Source: H17-190 sp034435615 | GTDB taxonomy: Bacteria > Chloroflexota > Dehalococcoidia > SM23-28-2 > HRBIN24 | Assembly (NCBI GenBank): GCA_034435615.1 | Contig: DAOTWZ010000079.1 | Location: 1-48,976 of the forward strand | Length of the DNA: 48,976 nt | Reading direction: 5' to 3' | Shown here: positions 33,167-39,941 of the stretch, in pieces | How positions within the stretch are numbered: the stretch's first letter is position 1 | Layout: every line of letters begins with the position of its first letter | Made by a program: the position numbers and the translations under genes | Notes under the pieces: generated by a model | What the model saw: the letters and a program-made list of their open reading frames with translations, nothing else | Database searches by the model: none | What the model was told of the DNA's origin: nothing

Positions 33167-33304
33167 GGAATGCACCCCCATCTCGTTTCAGGGGCAGAGT
33201 AGCCCCTCTGAGCGTTCCAGTTCCAGGATAACATAGGGACGGGGTTGGGCCATCGCCCTCGCCCGCCCCTGGGGGTTACAGGGCCGTAGCAGTGGCCGGC
33301 CGCC

Positions 33305-33826
33305 CTAGGCCAGGGCGCCCTGCAGCCCCATAAGTCCCCGCACGTGCTGTATCTCCCCCAGGTGGGTGAAGCCGTGGGTCATGCAGGTGGTGCCTATGGC
33401 GTTGGCCACCTTCATCTCGCCCAGGGGCTTCACGGTGACCACCTGCTGCAGGTAGTCGTCGTCGATGCTGGCCAGGAAGGAGTCCACCGCCTGCCAGACC
33501 TGGCGGGCGTAGTCCAGGAACTCCTGGGCGGAGGGGAGGCGGAGGGCCCGCGCCTGCTCCAGCGTCCAGCCGGTGCCCTGGTGGACGCGGTCCAGGCCCC
33601 AGCGCTCGTGCCAGCCGCCCTCCATCCAGACGGTGGGCTGCCGTTGCAGGACGAAGCGGACGATGTTGTCCTCCGTCCGCACCACGTGCCAGGCCACGAA
33701 GGCTATGGGCACCCCGTGCTCGGTGGCCGTCCAGTGGAGCTGTTCCGGCGTCAGGTCTTTGAGCAGCTCCTCGTACTGGCTGTGCATGCGGTTGAGGTGC
33801 TCCCTCAGGAACTCGACCAGGGCCAT
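33305..33826 (-). CDS. DinB-family putative metal-dependent protein
   Basis: 173-aa four-helix-bundle protein of the DinB/YfiT type. It begins with LREHLNRMHSQYEELLKDL, and putative metal-binding His residues lie in FVAWHVVRTEDN and THGFTHLGEIQHV, the three-His arrangement of this superfamily. Members are often thiol transferases or damage-responsive proteins; the specific role is not clear. GCGAGGAGGAGCCC precedes the ATG. Transcribed on its own between GAPDH and the enolase group. Confidence 0.8.
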   Translation of the reverse strand: MALVEFLREHLNRMHSQYEELLKDLTPEQLHWTATEHGVPIAFVAWHVVRTEDNIVRFVLQRQPTVWMEGGWHERWGLDRVHQGTGWTLEQARALRLPSAQEFLDYARQVWQAVDSFLASIDDDYLQQVVTVKPLGEMKVANAIGTTCMTHGFTHLGEIQHVRGLMGLQGALA

Positions 33827-33891
33827 GGGCTCCTCCTCGCGTGGGGGGTCTCGCGCCGCTAATGTAGGGCCGCCCTATCCGGCATGTCAAG

Positions 33892-34755
33892 CTAGCCGGC
33901 CAGGAGGAGGCGCCGGGGCTGGCCGCCCGGCGAGCGACGGAAGTTGACCAGGTAGAATCCACCGTCCACCTCTTCCACGCGGCAGCGGCCCGGCCGGGCC
34001 AGGACGGCGGCCGTCTCCCGGCCCAGGGCCGCCCTCTCCTCCGCCGCGTCCTCCCCGGGGGGCAGGAGGCCGCTCTGGGCCACCGTCTGCAACTGGAGGT
34101 CACAGAGGGACAGGAGCCAGCCCAGGAGCAGCTCCGCCCAGCCCAGGTGGAAGGAGCTTTCGGCGAAGGCCACGGGCAGATGGTCCAGGGCCAGCTCCGG
34201 CCCCGTCAGCAGGGCGCTGGCGCCGAAGTGGGGCTGGGAGAGCTCGCTGGCCGGCCGGTAGATGGCGGCGAGCCGCGGCTCCTGGGCGATGGCGGAGCTG
34301 GCCCGGTAGCGGCCCAGGGCCAGGGAGAGCGCGGGGGGCTCCGTCTCCTGGACGAGGGCCTCCGCCAGCCACTCCCGCCACTCAGTGAAGGCGGAGGCCA
34401 GCAGGCCCCGCTGGGCGGCCACCATATCGCAGGCGGTCCGCACCAGCGGCACCGCGGAGGCGTAGGAGCCCCGGACCAGGAGCTGACAGGCATCGGCCAG
34501 GGCGGCGAAGGCGCGGCCCCAGAGGGCCAGCAGGGCCGCCGCCTCCCCGCTGCGCTGGCGGGCCAGCGCCCTGGCCAGCCGGAGCTGCAGCACCATGCCC
34601 CGCTCGAAGAGGGAGAGCTCTTGCCCCAGGAGGAACTGGGACTGACGGTAGGCATCCTGGACGTCCGGGGACTCCTCCTGCGGCCGGGGCGGCAGCCGGT
34701 AGCGCTCCGGCACCCGCAGAGGGCCGATGCGGGTACGGGGCCGCTCCCCGGCCAT
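33892..34755 (-). CDS. Hypothetical protein linked to enolase
   Basis: 287-aa protein that I do not recognise. It is mostly helical, rich in Ala and Leu, without signal peptide or clear membrane segments. Landmarks are LFERGMVLQLRLARALARQ, YASAVPLVRTACDMVAAQRG and FHLGWAELLLGWLLSLCDLQLQTV, ending in a beta-like segment VEEVDGGFYLVNFRR. It starts 3 bp after the enolase stop, so it is almost certainly co-transcribed. The helical body with V-RTACDMVAAQ resembles proteins that gather in clusters of small regulatory or HEPN-like helical folds, but this is not a firm assignment. Confidence 0.7.
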   Translation of the reverse strand: MAGERPRTRIGPLRVPERYRLPPRPQEESPDVQDAYRQSQFLLGQELSLFERGMVLQLRLARALARQRSGEAAALLALWGRAFAALADACQLLVRGSYASAVPLVRTACDMVAAQRGLLASAFTEWREWLAEALVQETEPPALSLALGRYRASSAIAQEPRLAAIYRPASELSQPHFGASALLTGPELALDHLPVAFAESSFHLGWAELLLGWLLSLCDLQLQTVAQSGLLPPGEDAAEERAALGRETAAVLARPGRCRVEEVDGGFYLVNFRRSPGGQPRRLLLAG

Positions 34756-34758
34756 GGC

Positions 34759-36039
34759 CTAGCCCAGTGGAGCCAGAGCGGAGCGGCCGGCGTAGCGGGC
34801 CCGCTCCCCCAGCTCCTCCTCGATGCGCAGGAGCTGGTTGTATTTGGCCGTGCGCTCGCCGCGGGCGGGGGCGCCGGTCTTGATCTGGCCCGCGCCGGTG
34901 GCCACCGCCAGGTCGGCGATGGTGGTGTCCTCCGTCTCGCCGCTGCGGTGGGAGATGATGCAGGCGTAGCGGGCGCTGCGGGCCAGCCCTATGGCCTGCA
35001 GCGTCTCGCTCAGGGTGCCTACCTGGTTGGGCTTGACGAGGACGGCGTTGGCCGCCCCCGCCTCGATGCCCCGGCGCAGCCGCTCCACGTTGGTGACGAA
35101 GAGGTCGTCCCCCACCAGTTGCACTCGCCTCCCCAGGCGGGCGGTGAGGAGGGCCCAGCCCTCCCAGTCGTCCTCGGCCAGCCCGTCCTCGATGCTGACG
35201 ATGGGGTAACGGGAGCACCACTCCTCCCAGAGGGAGACCATCCCCGGGGCGTCCAGGGCACGGCCCTCCCGCTCCAGGCGATAGAGGCCGTCCCGGTAGA
35301 GCTCGCTGGCGGCGGCGTCCAAGGCCAGGGCCACCTCCTCCCCGGGGCGGCGCCCCGCCGCCTCGATGGCCTCCAGCACCAACTCCAGCGCCTCCTGGTT
35401 GCGGGGGAGGGCGGGGGCGAAGCCGCCCTCGTCCCCCACGTTGGTGGCCAGGCCCCGCTCCTCCAGCAGGCGGCCCAGGGCGTGGTAGACCTCCGCCCCC
35501 CAGCGGAGAGCCTCGGCGAAGGTGGGCGCCCCCACCGGCACCACCATGAACTCCTGGAAGTCCACGCCGCCGCGGGCGTGGCGGCCGCCGTTGAGGATGT
35601 TGAAGAGAGGGGTCGGCAGCAGGTGAGCGGACTCCCCTCCCAGGTAGCGGTAGAGGGGCTCACCGCGGGCCCTGGCGGCGGCGTGGGCCACCGCCAGGGA
35701 GACGCCCAGGACGGCGTTGGCCCCCAGACGGGCCTTGTTGGGGGTGCCGTCCAGCTCCAGCAGGAGGCGGTCTATGGCCTCCTGGTCGAAGGGGGAGAGG
35801 CCGGCCAGCCGCGGGCCGATGACCTGGTTGACGTTGGCCACCGCCTGACGGACGCCCTTGCCGCGGTAGCGGTGGGGGTCGCCGTCCCGCAGCTCCAGGG
35901 CCTCGTGGGCGCCGGTGGAGGCGCCAGAGGGGACGGCGGCGCGACCGCTCGGGCCGTCCCTCAGGAAGACCTCCACCTCCACGGTGGGGTTGCCGCGGGA
36001 GTCCAGGATCTCCCGCGCTCGCACGCTCGCTATCTCCAT
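34759..36039 (-). CDS. eno: Enolase
   Basis: 426-aa enolase converting 2-phosphoglycerate to phosphoenolpyruvate. Motifs: REILDSRGNPTVEVEVFL, SGASTGAHEALELRDGD, NVGDEGGFAPALPRNQEAL, SIEDGLAEDDWEGW, LVKPNQVGTLSET, SHRSGETEDTTIADLAVA and GAPARGERTAKYNQLL, covering the Mg ligands and catalytic Lys/Glu. The ATG at 36039 is the homologue start; the frame is open further upstream into the LOG-like gene, which is noise. It follows that gene by 22 bp. Confidence 0.97.
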   Translation of the reverse strand: MEIASVRAREILDSRGNPTVEVEVFLRDGPSGRAAVPSGASTGAHEALELRDGDPHRYRGKGVRQAVANVNQVIGPRLAGLSPFDQEAIDRLLLELDGTPNKARLGANAVLGVSLAVAHAAARARGEPLYRYLGGESAHLLPTPLFNILNGGRHARGGVDFQEFMVVPVGAPTFAEALRWGAEVYHALGRLLEERGLATNVGDEGGFAPALPRNQEALELVLEAIEAAGRRPGEEVALALDAAASELYRDGLYRLEREGRALDAPGMVSLWEEWCSRYPIVSIEDGLAEDDWEGWALLTARLGRRVQLVGDDLFVTNVERLRRGIEAGAANAVLVKPNQVGTLSETLQAIGLARSARYACIISHRSGETEDTTIADLAVATGAGQIKTGAPARGERTAKYNQLLRIEEELGERARYAGRSALAPLG

Positions 36040-36061
36040 CACGCAGCCATCCCTCAGCAGG

Positions 36062-36610
36062 TCAGTTTCCGGGAGGTCTGTTGTCTCCGCTGACGGCCGG
36101 GCTCTGGCCCGCGGAGAGGGAGGCCCGGCGCTTCTCGGCCAGGGCCAGGGCCAGCGCCACCGCCTCCACCGGGTCGTTGGTGCGGACGATGCTCTGGGCA
36201 TCGAAGCCGCGGTAGGAGAAGTCCCACGTCTCCAGCCCCACCAGGGGGATGTTGTGGATAAGGGCGTAAGCGATCTCGCTCAGCGTGCCGTAGGCGCCGT
36301 CGATGGCGATGACCGCCTCCCCGGAGAGGACGACTATGGAGTTGCGGGCGTAGCCGATGCCGGTGTAGATGGCGAATTCCACCCAGGGGTTGGGCGGGCT
36401 CTCCTGGGCGTTGTGCCCGGGCATGATGCCGATGGTGTGGCCACCCTGGCTGCGGGCGCCCCGGCAGACGCCGGCCATGACGCCGGAGCCGCCGCCGCAG
36501 ACCACCACCGCCCCCCGGCGGGCCAGCTCCCGGCCCACCACCTCCGCCATCTCCACGGCCTCCAGGGGAGCGTTCTCCCCGCCGATGACCGAGATCACCG
36601 GGGAAGTCAT
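36062..36610 (-). CDS. LOG-family/TIGR00725-like nucleotide-binding protein
   Basis: 182-aa Rossmann-like protein of the lysine-decarboxylase-like (LOG) group. Motifs: VISVIGGENAP at the start, VVCGGGSGVMAGVCRGA, and AIDGAYGTLSEIAYAL in place of the LOG PGGxGTxxE. The NxIVV region (ARNSIVVLSGEAVIAIDG) is as in the TIGR00725 family. Molybdenum-cofactor-carrier-like binding or a phosphoribohydrolase have been proposed for relatives. The ATG at 36610 follows GAGAGAGGA; an ATG at 36667 gives extra N-terminal residues without homology. First gene before enolase. Confidence 0.85.
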   Translation of the reverse strand: MTSPVISVIGGENAPLEAVEMAEVVGRELARRGAVVVCGGGSGVMAGVCRGARSQGGHTIGIMPGHNAQESPPNPWVEFAIYTGIGYARNSIVVLSGEAVIAIDGAYGTLSEIAYALIHNIPLVGLETWDFSYRGFDAQSIVRTNDPVEAVALALALAEKRRASLSAGQSPAVSGDNRPPGN

Positions 36611-36657
36611 CGCTATCAGTCCTCTCTCTCCTCGCCGTCCTTCGTATCGGGAGAAAT

Positions 36658-36666
36658 ATGATAGCA
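36658..36666 (-). promoter_or_regulatory. Extended -10 of the LOG-eno unit
   Basis: Minus-strand TG-C-TATCAT, 47 bp upstream of the ATG at 36610. Confidence 0.5.
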
Positions 36667-36781
36667 CAAGGCCGGCCTAGCCGCTGCCCGAGAGACGGAC
36701 GCGGGGCGGCCCCGGCCTCCAGCGCGCCTTCCGGGAGGCCGGGGGCCGCCTGGCCTGTCCGGCTGAGGGCCCGGGGAGGCT

Positions 36782-37738
36782 CTAGGCGCCCCGCCCCTGC
36801 ACCCTGGCCCGCGGGTGGGCGTTGTCGTACGCCTCCCGCAGGTGCTCGCGGGTCAGGTGGGTGTAGACCTGGGTGGTGGCGATGCTGGCGTGCCCCAGCA
36901 GCTCCTGCAGGTCCCGCAGGGGCATGCCCCCCCGCAGCATATGGGTGGCGAAGCTGTGTCGCAGGGTGTGGGGGGTGACCACAGGTGCCAACCCCACCTC
37001 CCGCGCGTAGCCCTTGAGGATGAGCCAGAAGCCCTGACGGGTGAGCCGCTCGCCCCGCCGGTTCAGGAAGAGGGCCTTCTCGTCCCGCTGGCGGGCCAGG
37101 AAGGGCCGGCCCTCCTCCAGGTACTGACGGAGCGCCTCCGCCGCCTGCTCGTGGATGGGGATGCTGCGCTCCTTGTCCCCCTTGCCCCGACAGCGGACGA
37201 AGGGGGCGGCCCCCAGGTGGACATCGTCCACGTCCAGGGAGATGAGCTCCGTCACCCGCATGCCGGTGGCGTAGAGGAGCTCCAGCATGGCCTGGTCCCG
37301 TCGGGCCTCGGGGGTCTGGCGGCGGGCGGGTTGCTCCAGCAGCTCGTCGACCTCATTGGGGGAGATGGCCCGGGGCAGGGCCTTGTTGACGCGGGGCGAG
37401 GAGAGCCCCTCGGTGGGGTTCCGCCGCATCAGCCCCTCCGACACCAGGAAGGCGAAGAAGGAGCGCACGGCGGCCACCTTGCGGGCCACCGAGGCGTCGT
37501 TGTAGCCGCGACGCCGCAGCTCCAGGATGAAGTCCTGGACGAGCGCCCGGTCCACCTTCTGCCAGGAGGCCTCCCCGCCGAGACGGCCTCCAATGAAGTC
37601 GGCGAGCTGCTGGAGATCGTTGCGGTAGGCGGCGACGGTGTTGGCCGAGGCCCCTTTCTCCACTTCCAGGTATTCCAGGAACCGGGCCAGACCATCGCCA
37701 AGGCTGGGCGGCGCCTTGGGACGTGTTCCGGTCACCAT
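36782..37738 (-). CDS. xerD: Tyrosine recombinase XerC/XerD family
   Basis: 318-aa recombinase. N-terminal SAM-like core-binding domain (FLEYLEVEKGASANTVAAY) and catalytic domain with the residues Arg (ATGMRVTELISLD), Lys (CRGKGDKERSIPI), His-x-x-Arg (TPHTLRHSFATHML), His (LLGHASIATTQ) and Tyr (QVYTHL). Length and motifs fit a chromosomal XerD that resolves chromosome dimers at dif. It is not next to integrase or phage genes. The ATG at 37738 fits GGAGGT; the GTG at 37750 overlaps that site and is less likely. It neighbours a DnaA-box cluster. Confidence 0.92.
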   Translation of the reverse strand: MVTGTRPKAPPSLGDGLARFLEYLEVEKGASANTVAAYRNDLQQLADFIGGRLGGEASWQKVDRALVQDFILELRRRGYNDASVARKVAAVRSFFAFLVSEGLMRRNPTEGLSSPRVNKALPRAISPNEVDELLEQPARRQTPEARRDQAMLELLYATGMRVTELISLDVDDVHLGAAPFVRCRGKGDKERSIPIHEQAAEALRQYLEEGRPFLARQRDEKALFLNRRGERLTRQGFWLILKGYAREVGLAPVVTPHTLRHSFATHMLRGGMPLRDLQELLGHASIATTQVYTHLTREHLREAYDNAHPRARVQGRGA

Positions 37739-37812
37739 AACATCCCTCACCTCCTTACAGAATCAGTAGTGTGCACGGGCCCCGCCTGCGTTTAGCCCCC
37801 GGCGCACGGCAC

Positions 37813-37862
37813 TTTTCCACATCTTATCCACGCAGAGGGCCCTGGGGGAAATATGTGGCTAC
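37813..37862. other. Cluster of three DnaA-box-like 9-mers
   Basis: TTTTCCACA (37813-37821) and TTATCCACG (37824-37832) are direct repeats 11 bp apart, each one base from TTATCCACA. TGTGGCTAC (37854-37862) is an inverted copy with 7 of 9 matches. The gap holds no gene. Boxes seen directly; DnaA binding inferred. Confidence 0.45.
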
Positions 37863-37882
37863 CGGTGCCAGGGGTCAAGGGC

Positions 37883-37905
37883 TTTTGGCCGCTAAGACGC
37901 CAAAA
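37883..37905. terminator. Inverted repeat after pcm
   Basis: TTTTGGC/GCCAAAA, 7 bp with a 9-nt loop, 23 nt after the pcm stop on the minus strand. Terminator-like, or a protein-binding site in the same gap as the DnaA-box cluster. Confidence 0.4.
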
Positions 37906-37928
37906 CTGGCCAAATGGCCGCGCCAGCG

Positions 37929-38612
37929 TCAGCCACCGGTCTCCTCCCCCACCTGCCACGCCTGCGGCCCTATCAGGGGAACGAAGCGGCAGGCCCCCAG
38001 TCGACGCTGCCGCAGCCCGGACGCCTCCTTGGTCACCACCACCAGCTCCTGCAGGTCGCGGCCCCCCACCGGGACGGTCATGCGCCCCCCGGTGGCCAAC
38101 TGCTCCAGGAGCTCCCGGGGCACGGAGGGGGCGGCGGCGGTGACGATGATGGCGTCGTAGGGCGCCTCCTCCGGCCAGCCCAGGACATCCTCCCGGGCCA
38201 GCTGCACCCGGACGTTGTCGTAGCCCAGCTCGGCCAGCAGGCGGGCCGCCCGCTGGGCCAGCTCTGGTATCCGCTCCACGGTGACGACCTCCCGCGCCAG
38301 CTCGGCCAGGATCGCCGCCTGGTAGCCGGAGCCGGTCCCTATCTCCAGGACCTTCTCATCGCCCCGGAGGGCCAGCGCCTCCGTCATTATGGCCACGATG
38401 AGGGGCTGGGAGATGGTCTGCCCGTGGCCGATGGGCAGGGGACGGTTCTCGTAGGCGTAAGGCACCAGATCCGGCGGGACGAAACGCTCTCTGGGCACGC
38501 GTGTCAGGGCAGCCAGGACGCGTTCATCGTCGATCTCTTCCCGAAGCTCGGCGAGAAGGGCCATTTTCGCCCTTTGGAGACTATTTCCCAGGTTACGGCG
38601 CCCGTCGAGCAT
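37929..38612 (-). CDS. pcm: Protein-L-isoaspartate O-methyltransferase
   Basis: 227-aa repair enzyme that methylates isoaspartyl residues in aged proteins. Signatures: IDDERVLAALTRVPRERFVP, the active-site GHGQTISQPLIVAIMTEAL, SAM loop VLEIGTGSGYQAAILAEL and DAIIVTAAAPSVPRELLEQL. Starts are possible at 38618, 38612 or 38564. I choose 38612 because homologues need about 25 residues before DDERVL and a TATACT box ends exactly 10 nt upstream, as in uvrC and dnaJ. Divergent from the DUF72 gene. Confidence 0.93.
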   Translation of the reverse strand: MLDGRRNLGNSLQRAKMALLAELREEIDDERVLAALTRVPRERFVPPDLVPYAYENRPLPIGHGQTISQPLIVAIMTEALALRGDEKVLEIGTGSGYQAAILAELAREVVTVERIPELAQRAARLLAELGYDNVRVQLAREDVLGWPEEAPYDAIIVTAAAPSVPRELLEQLATGGRMTVPVGGRDLQELVVVTKEASGLRQRRLGACRFVPLIGPQAWQVGEETGG

Positions 38613-38622
38613 GGTCATCTTC

Positions 38623-38655
38623 AGTATACAACCGGGGCGGCGGCCGCCTTACTAT
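38623..38655. promoter_or_regulatory. Divergent -10 boxes for pcm and the DUF72 gene
   Basis: Minus-strand TATACT (38623-38628) serves pcm; plus-strand TACTAT (38650-38655) can serve the DUF72 gene. They are 21 bp apart with a GC-rich centre. Confidence 0.45.
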
Positions 38656-38673
38656 CTATCAGGGGAGACGGCC

Positions 38674-39432
38674 ATGGCCAGGTTCTGGGTGGGCACATCA
38701 GGCTGGCACTACTACCACTGGCTGGGCAACTTCTACCCGGAGGACCTGCCCAGCGGCCGCTGGCTGGCCTACTACGCCCGCCACTTCGCCACGGTGGAGC
38801 TCAACAACTCCTTCTACCGCCAGCCGCGGCCCAGCGCCTGGGAGCTGTGGCGACGCACCGTGCCCGAGGGCTTCCGCTTCGCCGTGAAGGCCAACCGCTT
38901 CATCACCCACATCAAACGGCTGCGGGAGGTAGCGGACTCCCTGGAGCGCTTCCTTGAAGGGGCCAGCCGGCTGGGCGACCGCCTGGGGCCCCTGCTCTAT
39001 CAGCTTCCACCATCTTTCCACAGGACGGAGGAGAACCTGGAGCGGCTGGCCCGCTTCCTGGAGCTGCTGCCGCGGCAGCAGCAGCACGCCGTGGAGTTCC
39101 GTCACCGCTCCTGGTTCGGCGAGGAGACGTGGTCAATGCTCAGGCGCTACGGCGTGGCCTTCTGCTGCTTCGACTCCCCCGGCCTCAAGACCCCCCTGGT
39201 GGCGACGGCCCCCCACGCCTACGTCCGCTTCCACGGTGGCGAGGCCCTCTACGCCAGCAACTACAGCGACGAGGCGCTGTGGGAGTTCTCCCGTCGCCTG
39301 CTGGCCCTGGGCCAGGAGACGGCAGAGGTCTACGTCTACTTCAACAACGATGCCTGCGGCTTCGCTGTGAGCAACGCCCGCACCCTGCGGGACTACCTGG
39401 AGACGCCCGCAGAGGGGCGCCCGGAGGCCTAG
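38674..39432 (+). CDS. DUF72 family protein (YecE-like)
   Basis: 252-aa TIM-barrel-like protein. Family motifs: VGTSGWHYYHWLGNFYPEDLP at the N-terminus, FATVELNNSFYRQPR, FRFAVKANRFITHIKRL, LLYQLPPSFHRTEENLERL, HAVEFRHRSWF and YVYFNNDACGFAVSNARTL. DUF72 proteins are widespread; roles in Fe-S or repair processes have been suggested but not settled. The ATG at 38674 has AGGGGAGACGG upstream. The frame is open upstream in the promoter gap only. Confidence 0.93.
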   Translation: MARFWVGTSGWHYYHWLGNFYPEDLPSGRWLAYYARHFATVELNNSFYRQPRPSAWELWRRTVPEGFRFAVKANRFITHIKRLREVADSLERFLEGASRLGDRLGPLLYQLPPSFHRTEENLERLARFLELLPRQQQHAVEFRHRSWFGEETWSMLRRYGVAFCCFDSPGLKTPLVATAPHAYVRFHGGEALYASNYSDEALWEFSRRLLALGQETAEVYVYFNNDACGFAVSNARTLRDYLETPAEGRPEA

Positions 39433-39453
39433 CGCCTGATTTCACAATCACGC

Positions 39454-39462
39454 TACTATATA
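39454..39462 (+). promoter_or_regulatory. -10 region of the cupredoxin gene
   Basis: TACTATATA at 39454-39462, with TACTAT or TATATA as the hexamer. No fitting -35. GGAGGTGGCCC follows before the ATG. Confidence 0.4.
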
Positions 39463-39478
39463 GGGGCGGAGGTGGCCC

Positions 39479-39937
39479 ATGCGGTTCGACATCACCAAGC
39501 TGCCCATAGACGTCCTCGTCCTCGGCGGGCTGGCGGTGGCCATCATGGCCACCTTCCTGGCCGCCTTCACGCTGACCACCGGCATCGAGGTCGGCGAGGA
39601 GGGCGGCGAGGGTGGCGGCGGCACGCCGGTGGGCCCGCCCCAGACGGAGGTCACCATACGCGGCCTGCGGGGCAACGTCTTCGACACCGACCAGCTTGTG
39701 GTAGTGGCGAACCAGGACGTGACCGTCCACTTCGACAACCAGGATGCCGGCATCCCCCACAACTTCCACCTGTACCGCTCCCCCCAGGCCCAGGAGTCCA
39801 TAGCAGCCGGCGAGGTCTGCATGGGCCCCTGCAGCTACGACGTCACCTTCAACGTGCCAGAGGGGGACTACTTCTACCGCTGCGACATCCACCCCACCAC
39901 CATGACGGGTACCCTCCTGGCCAGGCCGGCCCAGTAG
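39479..39937 (+). CDS. Membrane-anchored cupredoxin (plastocyanin-like)
   Basis: 152-aa blue-copper-type protein. An N-terminal membrane anchor (about 10-34) is followed by a Gly/Glu linker and a cupredoxin fold. Type 1 copper ligands are visible: His94 in IPHNFHLYR, Cys135, His138 and Met142 in FYRCDIHPTTM. An extra CMGPC pair (Cys114, Cys118) may form a disulphide. It should carry electrons or copper on the outer face of the membrane. No oxidase genes are adjacent, so the partner is unknown. Its stop lies 4 bp from that of convergent uvrC. Confidence 0.9.
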   Translation: MRFDITKLPIDVLVLGGLAVAIMATFLAAFTLTTGIEVGEEGGEGGGGTPVGPPQTEVTIRGLRGNVFDTDQLVVVANQDVTVHFDNQDAGIPHNFHLYRSPQAQESIAAGEVCMGPCSYDVTFNVPEGDYFYRCDIHPTTMTGTLLARPAQ

Positions 39938-39941
39938 CCGC

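Noticed and set aside
34147..36093. A 648-codon plus-strand frame opposite enolase and its neighbour
   Set aside because: Low-complexity antisense of well-conserved genes; no domain or ribosome site.
36668..37928. Possible integrative element next to the tyrosine recombinase
   Set aside because: The protein matches chromosomal XerD, and there are no phage, excisionase or direct-repeat att-like sequences; neighbours are housekeeping genes.
37739..37928. dif site near xerD
   Set aside because: No 28-bp sequence with 11-bp arms like known dif sites was seen.
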